A stretch of DNA of 10,656 bases from contig PDHQ01000706.1 of assembly GCA_003339415.1 (NCBI GenBank), forward strand, positions 1-10,656. The letters are read 5' to 3'. Every line of letters starts with the position of its first letter. The stretch's first letter is position 1. A program made the position numbers and the translations under genes. Origin of the DNA: Ophiocordyceps camponoti-saundersi (nom. inval.). Its lineage: Eukaryota; Ascomycota; Sordariomycetes; Hypocreales; Ophiocordycipitaceae. Positions 1 through 6,720 of the stretch are shown one piece after another. A model generated the notes under the pieces. That model was not told the DNA's origin, did not search any database, and saw only the letters and a program-made list of their open reading frames with translations.

Positions 1-76
1 CGTAGCGTGGTATCGGGCCCGATTAGGCTATTAGCGTCTAGTTCGACGGCGAGGCGGGCCTGCGTCTTTAAGTTCC

Positions 77-160
77 GGATTATTAGCGTGGTAGATTGCT
101 AACTATCCGGACTCGGGGGGGGGGGGGGGGCTGTTTATAAAACCGAAAATAGCTCCTAAT
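77..160 (+). repeat. Interspersed repeat unit with G-run, copy A
   Basis: The unit begins with the 20-bp motif (77-96), continues through a short spacer to TATCCGGACTCGGG, then a run of 16 G (115-130), then CTGTTTATAAAACC. The same order (motif, ATCCGGACTCGGG, G-run, CTGTTCCTAAAACT) recurs at 492-590, so this is a dispersed repeat and not chance similarity. The G-run can vary in length and could form a G-quadruplex. The unit's family is not recognised. Confidence 0.6.
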
Positions 161-244
161 TATCGTAGCCAGGCCGGGGGAGACGCTACCGCCCTTCCTA
201 AAAGATATATATAGCGAAGGTCGACGATATCTATATAAAGGTTT

Positions 245-440
245 TAGATAAGCTATCGCTTAGGGATAGGCTTTATATTATCCGGGATATATACCTTCTA
301 ATACTAAGGGTAGGATCCGGACTTAACTAAGCTTATACTAACTATTATAACGAAGGCCGATATAGTCTATCTTAATAGTAAACAAAAGCTTATAGTTCGG
401 GAACTTACCTTAGGGAGTGTCTGCTTAGGGAGGATAGCCT
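245..440 (+). pseudogene. Decayed coding segment, unrecognised
   Basis: In the frame with codons at positions 314, 317 and so on, a stop-free run of about 41 codons covers roughly 314-437, with many RNY codons and a mixed, protein-like composition (for example LTKLILTIITKADIVYLNSK). Upstream in the same frame the reading is cut by several TAA/TAG codons, consistent with RIP of CAA/CAG. There is no ATG and no recognisable domain. It may belong to the same ancestral gene as the segment at 631-1279, although the frames differ and repeat units lie between. The call rests only on codon character. Confidence 0.3.
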
Positions 441-491
441 AATATAGCCTCGATTAGCCTCGGCTATTAATAGCGTAGTAATTAACCTAGC

Positions 492-590
492 GGATTATTA
501 GCGTAGTAGACTGCCTACTACCTAGCGGCGAATTATCCGGACTCGGGCTAGGGGGGGGGGGGAGCCGACAAGACGACTGTTCCTAAAACT
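492..590 (+). repeat. Interspersed repeat unit with G-run, copy B
   Basis: This is the second copy of the unit at 77-160. It has the 20-bp motif (492-512), CTGCCTACTACCTAGCGGCG, ATTATCCGGACTCGGGCTA, a run of 12 G (551-562), then a short insert and CTGTTCCTAAAACT. It differs from copy A by an extra insert after the G-run and by C/T and G/A changes. Another copy of the motif core follows at 595-619 and a full one at 630-652, so copies cluster in this part of the window. Confidence 0.6.
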
Positions 591-630
591 AACGGGCTAT
601 TAGCGTAAGGGATATTGCCACCTAGTGGCG

Positions 631-1279
631 GATTATTAGCGTGGTGGACTGCTTATACCCTAGGAGCAAAAAGTATCTTCACCCTCTACCCTCCTCCCTC
701 CTCCTCCTCCTAAGCATTATCTCCCCCTCTTCTTCCCCCCTTCCTTAGCCTATTATAACCTATCGTCTACTATAGAAGCAAAAAGTATCCTTACCCTCCT
801 AAAGCCCCTAAAGACCCCTATCGCAAACTAACCCTATCTTACCGTAGTTCGAAACCCTTAAGGTATAACGCCTAAAAAGATAACTTATTAAAGTCTAGAA
901 GTCTTAAGGAAGATAGGGACTTTTAGCAAAATAAATATAATTAAACGCACCCTCTTCTAGTTAGCCTCTTTACTCGCGTATCGAAACTTAATATAGGAGT
1001 TAGTAACGGTATAGCTATTATTCGAAAAGCCTAATAATACCCCGACTAAAAAGGTATTATAGCGAAGATTGCGGAATTCGATAAATTTAAGGTAGTAGCC
1101 CCTCCTTAACCTTACCTCCGCCCGAGCTACCGCCTAAAGAATATATAACGAGGAAGATAACCGCTACCGGAGGAAGGAGGATAAGTTATTAAACCGTATC
1201 GCCCGCCTTTTTACTATCTACCTCTACCGCGTAAAGTATAAGCGAGCGGATTACCTACGCGGACTAAGATTATCCGCGT
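631..1279 (+). pseudogene. Decayed protein-coding gene segment, unrecognised
   Basis: One frame (codons at 631, 634 and so on) is protein-like for about 215 codons. It starts with a D-Y-stop-R-G-G-L-L copy of the local motif at 631-654, runs through a Pro-rich stretch (about 694-741), then mixed sequence, and ends in a 47-codon stop-free segment (1138-1278) rich in Arg, Lys, Tyr and Glu, including NEEDNRYRRKEDKLLNRIAR. Roughly a dozen TAA/TAG codons and no TGA break it, as expected if RIP turned CAA/CAG into stops. There is no ATG at a plausible start. I recognise no domain; the charged C-terminal part would suit a helical or coiled region. The frame ends where the tandem array at 1259-1530 begins. 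Coding ancestry is likely, the function unknown. Confidence 0.45.
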
Positions 1280-1530
1280 AGTAGATTATTAGCGTAGTAG
1301 ATTTAGATTATTAGCATAGTAGACTATCCGCCTATATCTTAGAGTTCCGGATTATCCGGACTAGATTATCGGCGTAGTAGATTACTACGCGGATTATTAG
1401 CGTAGTAGATAGCTACGCGGATTATCCGCGTAGTAGATTATCGGCGTAGTAGATTTAGATTATTAGCGTAGTGGACTATTAGCGTAGTAATTAGCTTATC
1501 TAGACTAGATTATCGGCGTAGTAAACTATC
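1259..1530 (+). repeat. Degenerate tandem array of the 20-bp motif
   Basis: About ten to twelve imperfect copies of (G)GATTATYMGCGTAGTAGAYT are packed into some 270 bp, for example GATTATCCGCGTAGTAGATT, GATTATTAGCGTAGTAGATT and GATTATCGGCGTAGTAGATT. Spacing is irregular, and partly inverted-looking pieces (CTACGCGGATTATCCGCGTAG) form short palindromes. The copies differ mostly by C/T and G/A. The same motif occurs singly at 77, 492, 630, 1590, 1714, 1818, 1983, 2413 and 2847, so the array looks like local amplification of a dispersed element. It marks the end of the readable frame upstream. Confidence 0.75.
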
Positions 1531-1589
1531 CGCCTGCTTTTCTCTTCCTTCTCTAGCTACTAGGGCTTCCGCTAATATCTATAGGTTAC

Positions 1590-1817
1590 GGATTATTAGC
1601 GTAATAGACTCCTAAGTAGAAGCTTTAGAAATCCGAGGATAGATCGCGGCTAATAAAGGCTATAATACTAGCGAGGAAACGCCGAGGAAGACTCTATTAC
1701 TAGCTATAGCTAGGGATTATTAATATAGTAGACTCTTAAGAAGTAGAAATCCGAGGATAGATCGCGGCTAATAAAGGCTATAATACTAGCGAGGAAACGC
1801 CGAGGAAAACTCTATTA
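1590..1817 (+). repeat. Tandem duplication of motif plus 74-bp segment
   Basis: Two units are arranged in tandem: motif at 1590 followed by the segment 1626-1699, then motif at 1714 followed by the segment 1744-1817. The two 74-bp segments differ at only one position (G at 1690, A at 1808), and both carry the same TAG in the reading frame that begins GAA ATC CGA GGA. In that frame the segment is protein-like (AANKGYNTSEETPRKT). Shared nonsense changes with near identity suggest the duplication arose after RIP had acted. The link between the units differs in length, so the frame is not kept across both copies. Confidence 0.75.
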
Positions 1818-2129
1818 GGATTATTAGCATAGTAGACTCCTAAGAAGCGAGGGTACCTTTACGGTGCCCGTTATATATCCGGTCTCTAAGAATAATAAAT
1901 AGTCGTACCGTATAGCTACGTAAGGACCGGGATATAGTTAAATCTAATATAACGGATAAAGACCTATACTAGCTATAGCTAGGGATTATTAGCGTAGTAA
2001 ACTCCTAAGAAGCGAGGGTACCTGCACGGTGCCCGTTATATATCCGGTCTCTAAAAATAACGAATAGTCGTGCCATATAGCTACGCAAGGACTAGGACGT
2101 GGTCGAATCTAATATAACGGATAAAGACC
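1818..2129 (+). repeat. Tandem duplication, 147-bp units at 165-bp offset
   Basis: Positions 1818-1964 and 1983-2129 align without gaps. Both start with the motif, followed by CTCCTAAGAAGCGAGGGTACC, and end in AATCTAATATAACGGATAAAGACC. Over the last 117 bp I count 15 differences, of which 14 are transitions and one a transversion. Several are CA or CG against TA, and TG against TA, with the second copy keeping more of the unmutated state. In the frame entered from GAT at 1984 the second copy reads as plausible protein (LLRSEGTCTVPVIYPVSKNN) before a TAG. This is direct internal evidence that RIP-type mutation separated the two copies. Confidence 0.75.
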
Positions 2130-2248
2130 GATATAACGGATAAAGATCTATTCTTCCTCTATAAGAAGCGTAAGGCTACCGCTATTTAAGAGTTTAAGAC
2201 TATATACGAGATTAATAAGATCGAGGAAGTGCCTCGTTACCTATTAGG

Positions 2249-2700
2249 CTTAGATCGCTATCCTAAACGATAGCGTATATTATATACGCCTCTTTTATTC
2301 CTAAAGCTAGCGCTACCGCGCTTAATACTATATCTTTCGAGGCAGCGGCCGAGACGACGTAGGCTAAGTTCTCGCCTAACGTTATCGCACTAGAGATTAA
2401 ACCTAAACTAAGGGATTATCCGCGTGGTGGATTACTTACCTAGGTGGCGTTAAAGATAGGGAGTTTTCGTCGGCTTGCGCCCTTAGGGAATTTAAACCCC
2501 TTCGGTATTATAGCCTCTAGCATTACTACCTTTAGTATCGCAGCCTTTAGTATCGTAGCCTCTTATCGTAACGCGTTAGTTTCTATAACCTCGTTATAGC
2601 TATCGCTCCTAGCTATTATTATAGATACTTACCTAATAGCTATAGCTAACTCTATAGGGGATTTAAACCCCTCCGGTAATAGGGGATTTAAACCCCTCCG
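2249..2700 (+). pseudogene. Decayed coding segment with few stops, unrecognised
   Basis: The frame with codons at 2288, 2291 and so on stays nearly open from about 2249 to 2690, with only three TAG codons (near 2363, 2438 and 2597). RNY codons dominate. Pieces such as SFIPKASATALNTISFEAAA and KFSPNVIALEIKPKLRDYP look like real protein. The 20-bp motif at 2413 lies in this frame and reads D-Y-P-R-G-G-L-L. Further on the sequence is hydrophobic and internally repetitive (TTFSIAAFSIVAS). The reverse strand over 2480-2600 also gives a repetitive peptide (GYDTK/GCDTK/GSNAR/GYNTE), so the coding strand of that part is uncertain. A short lysine-rich segment in another frame at 2163-2275 may be an upstream piece of the same gene. 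No family was recognised. Confidence 0.4.
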
Positions 2701-2735
2701 ATTATAGGGGATTTAAACCCTTTCGGCATTGTCGC
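2485..2735 (+). repeat. 25-bp tandem repeat with GGGGATTTAAACCCC core
   Basis: Three copies of AGGGGATTTAAACCC start at 2656, 2681 and 2706, an exact 25-bp period, with TCCGGTAAT-type spacers. A diverged single copy (AGGGAATTTAAACCCCTTCGG) lies upstream at 2485-2505. The core is close to an inverted repeat (GGGG, then TTTAAA, then CCCC) with a one-base offset and could fold as a short hairpin. Between the copies at 2520-2575 there is a further small repeat, TTTAGTATCGYAGCC, twice in tandem. A regulatory role cannot be judged. Confidence 0.7.
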
Positions 2736-2824
2736 TTTTAGTATTACTACTATAAACGGTATATCCGTCGCCGTTAAAATAGATAGGTAAAAAGCTACCG
2801 AATATACGATACGCTAAAGAATAC

Positions 2825-2870
2825 GGCTATTACTAGCGATAGCTAAGGATTATTAGCGTAGTAGACTACT
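2825..2870 (+). repeat. Isolated copy of the motif with its 5' extension
   Basis: CTATTACTAGCGATAGCTAAGGATTATTAGCGTAGTAGACT matches the block at about 1694-1734 (CTATTACTAGCTATAGCTAGGGATTATTAATATAGTAGACT) and the one at 1965-2003. This shows that some motif copies carry a shared 20-bp 5' extension. In one frame the extension reads L-L-L-A-I-A-(K/R)-D-Y, the same peptide as at 1691-1717, which supports descent from a repeated coding unit. Confidence 0.6.
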
Positions 2871-2959
2871 AAATAAATAGCTACCGAATATCTAATACTT
2901 ACGGCTAGCCCGTAGCTATATTAATTAGGGTTTCTAGCAGCCGATAATAAATTAGAGGC

Positions 2960-3063
2960 TAAACTATAAACTTATATACGATATCTTATAAAAGGTACCT
3001 TAAAAGCTTAGTTAACGCTTAGCTTCTCCGGAAGAGTAATAAAGAATACGGTACGAGAGGCTA
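2960..3063 (+). pseudogene. Short decayed coding remnant, unrecognised
   Basis: The frame with AAC at 2969 gives a run of mixed, basic protein-like sequence (NLYTISYKRYLKSLVNA), then TAG, then LLRKSNKEYGTRG before TAA. Further downstream the same frame has more stops but keeps K/R/Q-type content to about 3165. There is no start codon and no domain. It could be the tail of the gene represented at 2249-2700. Confidence 0.25.
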
Positions 3064-3168
3064 AGAACGGTACCTCTAATAATAAGGCTATAGATAGTGC
3101 CTAACTACCTTATAAACTAGCTAAAAGATAAAGGCGTATACCTAGATACGAGCAGCGGTATAGAGGCT

Positions 3169-3220
3169 TAAGGGGTGGAGGGTATAATAGCGCAGAGAGC
3201 GTAAGGGGTGGAGGGTATAA
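3169..3220 (+). repeat. 33-bp direct repeat pair
   Basis: TAAGGGGTGGAGGGTATAA occurs at 3169-3187 and identically at 3202-3220, a 33-bp offset. These lines keep TG and GG that RIP has removed elsewhere. A minisatellite of two units is the simplest reading. Confidence 0.7.
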
Positions 3221-3230
3221 GTAGCCGGGT

Positions 3231-3956
3231 AGGGGCGAGTATAATTAAATATATTTATCGCCGAAAGTGGTAATTAAGTAGATCCGAAAAAAAAAACCCG
3301 CTAATTAGACGAGTAGAATGCTAGCTAGCTTAGCTAATTAGCGCTTTATATTTCTATAAGACTAGTATAATTTATAAGGTTAGTATTTAAACTGCGAGAA
3401 TAGTATATATTATAATATTATATCTAAGCGTCGGACTACCTATATAAGTAACTATAGCGTGCTCTGCAGATCCTATCACTATTACGTAATCTATGTTCGT
3501 AATAATATTATAAAAAAAAATCTTTATTAAAATATAAATATATATCTAACTAGCACTTGTATAGAGGTAATAATAACTACTAGTCTTGCAGCCCCCTATA
3601 GCTTCCCGGTAAGGTATATATAAGTAGTAAGATATACCGATTAATAGCTTTATAGGATAAATTAATATTGCTCTAATTATTAATATAAAGTTTTAAAGTA
3701 ACGCCCTTTTAATTACCTAATTATAGATTATATCTAATTATATTATTAGATAAATATAACCCCTCGCTTATTAGCTTTCGGAAATATACGTATCTTTTCC
3801 TATTTTCTTATTACTTCCTCTATAGTCGATAACACTATCGGGGTCGGAGTTAATATCGATATCTTCGTATCCCTTAAGCGAGATAGTTAGTCCTAATCCG
3901 GCGGACAGTATTAGATTTTTATTATAACTACCTACCTTCCTAGGCAGAAAAAGGGC
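3231..3956. other. AT-rich stretch without recognisable gene
   Basis: No frame on either strand is protein-like for more than a short distance. The stretch includes short A-runs (near 3286 and 3515), alternating AT, and a GCTAATTAGC palindrome near 3335. No tRNA- or rRNA-like sequence was recognised. It is the upstream flank of the retrotransposon remnant that starts at about 3957. Confidence 0.5.
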
Positions 3957-4250
3957 ACTTTAGCGGGGGAAGAAGGACACCCTAAGCAAGCGCAGTAGAT
4001 ACCTAAGGGGCGTAACTTCTTAGGTAACTATAGTTTTTAACTAATATAGGGGGGGGTCTCTAGCTTTAGAGGGAAGAGCCGGATAGTAATTCTCTATTAG
4101 GAAAATAATAAGGAGTCGGTTTTCCATATAGAGATAGGAGAGGAAAGAATAAAGAAGACGAAAACTATTTAATTAAATACTAAGAACTTCGAAATAAGTG
4201 TTTAAATTAGTAATTTATAGTTTAAAAGTATAAAGTTTAAAATATAAGGT
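3957..4250 (+). repeat. Left long terminal repeat (putative)
   Basis: This aligns with 6164-6445 throughout: ACTTTAGCGGGG at the start, then ACCCTAAGCAAGCG, then TTTTCYATATA with a GGAG/GGAAA purine stretch, then ACTATTTAATTARATACTA, and ATAAGGT at the end. Similarity is roughly 65-75% by eye with small indels. The TATTTAA at 4166-4172 after a purine-rich segment looks like an LTR promoter. The right boundary is where similarity fades, so the true end may be further on. Confidence 0.55.
4166..4172 (+). promoter_or_regulatory. TATA-like box of left LTR
   Basis: TATTTAA sits in ACTATTTAATTAAATACTA, the best conserved block between the two LTR copies and also found in the partial copy at 6669-6720. 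In LTR retrotransposons the U3 promoter TATA box lies just before the transcription start. Assignment is by position and conservation only. Confidence 0.4.
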
Positions 4251-4325
4251 TAGTAGGTGTCTTTTTAGCTTCTTCGTCGATAGAAAAGATAGCTTAATAT
4301 CTCTTTACGAGGAATTCCTATAGCT

Positions 4326-4620
4326 ATAATAGCTTTCGATAATGCCTGCGAGTTTAAGAGCGAGGCGATTAAGGCCTCGGACGAGAAGATAGCCTTATTC
4401 TGCCTTATTCGCCCCCGTATAATCTATAAGAGAACAGCCTCGTAGAGAGGGCTAGCAGGACCCTATTAACGATAGCGAGGGCTAATTACCTGCATATAAA
4501 GCCTCCCGTAATCCTATAGCCGTAATATATTAACTTATCCTTAGAAGCTAGTTAATACCCTTAGTCCTTATCCCACGTTACCCCCTAACGTTCCCTTTAG
4601 CTAACTACCTGCCCTTAAGT
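4326..4620 (+). pseudogene. Copia integrase core remnant (frameshifted)
   Basis: Integrase inserts the retrotransposon cDNA. In one frame, 4332-4390 reads F-D-N-A-C-E-F-K-S-E-A-I-K-A, matching the copia pattern (S/F)-D-N-G-x-E-F-x-S-x-x-F with the second catalytic Asp at 4338-4340. In the next frame, 4409-4483 reads S-P-P-Y-N-L-stop-E-N-S-L-V-E-R followed by R-T-L-L-T-I-A-R-A, matching the family's P-P-Y-T-P-x-Q-N-G-V-x-E-R and R-T-L-L segments, with the catalytic Glu at 4445-4447. Asp to Glu is 107 nt, one short of the 108 nt of D-35-E, so a single-base deletion explains the frame change. The first catalytic Asp and the N-terminal zinc finger are absent. Downstream L-S-H-V-T-P (4575-4592) fits the usual sequence after the core. 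Confidence 0.75.
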
Positions 4621-4829
4621 TTAGTCGTTAAACCGTAGCGGTCTACCCCTCTTACGTCCCTCTCTTCGGTTTATATATTTACCCTCCTTCTCCTCCTTGC
4701 TATCTAGCAGCGGTATAGTAAGGGAAAATAAGTGCCTTAAAGGAGCAAAATCGCCGTGCTTAATTTTACCTAAGTGTAACTATTTATCTAGAAAGGATTA
4801 GGGATAGGGGCCGGGGTTATATAATTTCT
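4621..4829 (+). pseudogene. Probable integrase C-terminal region, eroded
   Basis: This lies directly downstream of the integrase core on the same strand. Around 4735-4830 one frame has a K/I/V-rich stretch with several TAA/TAG that could correspond to the copia integrase C-terminal part (the segment with a G-Y-E type motif in relatives), but I see no diagnostic residue. The call is based mainly on position. Confidence 0.25.
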
Positions 4830-5740
4830 CCCTCCGTCTATACCTTTATTATAGGGCGTTATGCCTCTTAACTAGCTACCCTATATTATTAAGCGTAGCT
4901 ATTATAGATCTATAATAAACTATTTTATTATTTACTACCTAACTCTACTATATATAAGCTTCGTTACGCTTTTTCTCCCTTCTTAGGTTTTTAGCTTTCC
5001 CTATCTTATCGTATTTTATCGAATCTTATCGCGTCTTGCCGTAATATATAAACGCCTTAAATATTTATAATCGATACCGATGTTATTATTTTCCTAATTC
5101 CCCTAGCGATTTATAGCCGTATAATAACCTTACCTCCCTTAAAGAAACGGAAATAAACGCCCTTCTTCTCTCTTCTTTTCGTTAGTATTTCTTTACCGTT
5201 TTTATTACCACGCCTCTAATCTACTTTACCGTCCTTCTATTTATACGTTTAAGTAAGATACGATATATTTACCTCCCCGTTTCTTCGGATATAAAACCCC
5301 CTCCTTCCCTACCACCCCCTACTTTTTTATATATCTCTATCTAAGCTCGAGCTAATACTTTACCTTACTCTTCTACTCGGCATATATTAATATACGCTAC
5401 CGCTATCCCTACCTTTACTATATCTTCCGAGTAATCTATTCCCAAACTCTTTATAACTATTATCTCTCTCTTTTATTAACTTAAAGAATAATAAGAGATA
5501 TATTTTATAGAGATCCGTAATAACTAAGCTTACCTTGCCCGCTTTTTATAATAGGCTAATAGGTCCGTTAACCCGACCTCTAATACGTCCTACTTTACTA
5601 CGTAGTATACCCCTGCCTAGCTTACCGCTATAGAGAAAGCTATTATAGCGACTAGCCTTTAGGTCGTAGCACTTACCCGTTATATAAATCGTATAAAATA
5701 TTAACCTTACCTTAAAAAAAAAGAAAATCTATAGTTAAAA
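4830..5740. other. Pyrimidine-rich block replacing the expected RT
   Basis: The + strand is strongly biased to C and T for about 900 bp (CTCCCTCCGTC, CTTCTTCTCTCTTCTTTTCG, CCCCCTCCTTCCCTACCACCCCC), then changes near 5740. No reverse transcriptase signature such as Y-V-D-D is readable here on either strand, although this is the place for RT between integrase and RNase H. The minus strand is purine-rich and gives K/R/E-type peptides with many stops. It may be an insertion of another element in opposite orientation, or RT sequence mutated beyond recognition. Confidence 0.4.
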
Positions 5741-5879
5741 CTAACTAGATATAATAAAATAGAGTTCTAGGATACTTAGGACGCTATCTAGGCCGCTTAC
5801 TATAATCGCCTCCTTTACTCTCTAAACTACCTTCCGCCTTCCACTCTCTAAACTACGATAAATCCCTCCGACGGTATTA

Positions 5880-6090
5880 ACTCCCCTTAATCTACTCCCC
5901 GCCGATAAGAATCTACGGCTAGCTCTAATATCGGCCCTATTTACTATAACTCGGAGACTAGGGAGGTTTAAGATATATCTATAAAGTTTAGCACCTATAT
6001 TAGTATTATAATTATATTAAATATAGAATTACTTTAGAATTTACGAAAAGGCCTCTCTTAACGCCTACTCTGAATCCCTCGTATTTATAG
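5880..6090 (+). pseudogene. Copia RNase H / RT-tail remnant
   Basis: In the frame with ACT at 5943 the reading is T-R-R-L-G-R-F (5949-5969), then after about 15 codons L-V-L-stop-L-Y-stop-I-stop-N-Y-F-R-I-Y-E-K (to 6050), then L-N-A-Y-S-E-S (6057-6077). Copia elements have S-R-(L/F)-x-R-F, then V-L-R-Y-L-K-G-T-x-x-x-x-I-x-Y, then (L/V)-x-G-Y-S-D-A-D, in this order and at about this spacing. All stops are TAA/TAG. The residue in place of the first catalytic Asp of RNase H reads Glu (GAA at 6072-6074), so the copy would be dead even without the stops. The match is by pattern only. Confidence 0.5.
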
Positions 6091-6163
6091 GAGCTTAGCT
6101 TATGCCTTACTTTATAATACGACCTAAGTATTTCGCTTTCCTTTAGGCTTAGATATACCGCCT

Positions 6164-6445
6164 ACTTTAGCGGGGAGAGAAAGATACCCTAAGCAAGCGT
6201 AGCAGATACGTATAAGACGTGTCTTCCTAGGTTACCGTAGTCGCTAGCTATTATAAAAAGGTAGGGGGGCTCTGCTCTAGGTATATAGCTAGATAATAAT
6301 TTTCTATAGGTAAGGTTACTCGAGGTCGATTTTCTATATAAAAATAGGAGGAAAAAGAAGAGAAGGGTGAAGAACTATTTAATTAGATACTAAAAGCTTT
6401 AAAACGGATTTTTAAATCCCTAATTCGTCGTGTAAAATTATAAGG
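6164..6445 (+). repeat. Right long terminal repeat (putative)
   Basis: This is the direct-repeat partner of 3957-4250, about 2.2 kb downstream. It has ACTTTAGCGGGGAGAGAAAGATACCC, AAGCAAGCGTAGCAGATA, TCGATTTTCTATATA and AACTATTTAATTAGATACTA in the same order. It follows the RNase H remnant by about 75 bp, as a 3' LTR should. Differences from the left copy include many transitions plus small indels, so the element is old or was mutated in parallel. Confidence 0.55.
6376..6382 (+). promoter_or_regulatory. TATA-like box of right LTR
   Basis: TATTTAA lies at the position equivalent to 4166-4172 of the left LTR, within the same conserved context ACTATTTAATTARATACTA. Confidence 0.4.
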
Positions 6446-6668
6446 TATAAGATAAAACCGTAATTTCCTTTAGTATCGTTTTTGCTATAAGTCCCCTTTA
6501 AGACTTAACTTACGATATATAACTTTTAGATAGCTAAGAAGATAAGGTTAAGGGCTAATTCTAGCTTAATTCCTTCCTCTCTATAGGGAAACTAAACTAT
6601 ACTATATACTAAGTTATAACCGCTCCCTCGTCTTAAGGGCCGTTTATCGTTCTAATACTCGGAAGCTT

Positions 6669-6720
6669 TTAGGAGAGGAAAAGTATTCGGGGACTATTTA
6701 ACTAAACCCTAAATAAGCTC
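6669..6720 (+). repeat. Partial third copy of the LTR promoter segment
   Basis: TTTAGGAGAGGAAAAGTATTCGGGGACTATTTAACTAAACCCTAAATAAGCTC resembles 4133-4190 and 6346-6400 (a purine stretch AGGAGAGGAAA, then GACTATTTAACTA). The flanking sequence is less similar, so this may be a solo-LTR fragment or an LTR of a related family. It contains TATTTAA at 6695-6701. Confidence 0.4.

Larger units (their letters stand above)
3957..6445 (+). mobile_element. Degraded, 5'-truncated Ty1/copia-type retrotransposon
   Basis: Two diverged direct repeats of about 290 bp (3957-4250 and 6164-6445) bracket about 1.9 kb that contains, in + orientation, an integrase-core remnant (4326-4620) and a likely RNase H remnant (5880-6090). 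Integrase lying before RNase H, with room for reverse transcriptase between, is the Ty1/copia Pol order (PR-IN-RT-RH); Ty3 elements have RT-RH-IN. Gag, protease and the integrase N-terminus are missing: the integrase core starts within about 90 bp of the left repeat. The total of about 2.5 kb is half the usual 5 kb. RIP-type stops and a frameshift make it non-coding. Exact LTR ends and a target-site duplication could not be seen because TG and CA ends are themselves RIP targets. Confidence 0.6.

Noticed and set aside
1..130. Telomeric repeat near the G-run
   Set aside because: No TTAGGG tandem repeats are present. The G-run sits inside a dispersed repeat that recurs at 492-590.
1259..1530. 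CRISPR-like array
   Set aside because: Repeats are degenerate with irregular or no spacers, and the window is clearly fungal and RIP-mutated.
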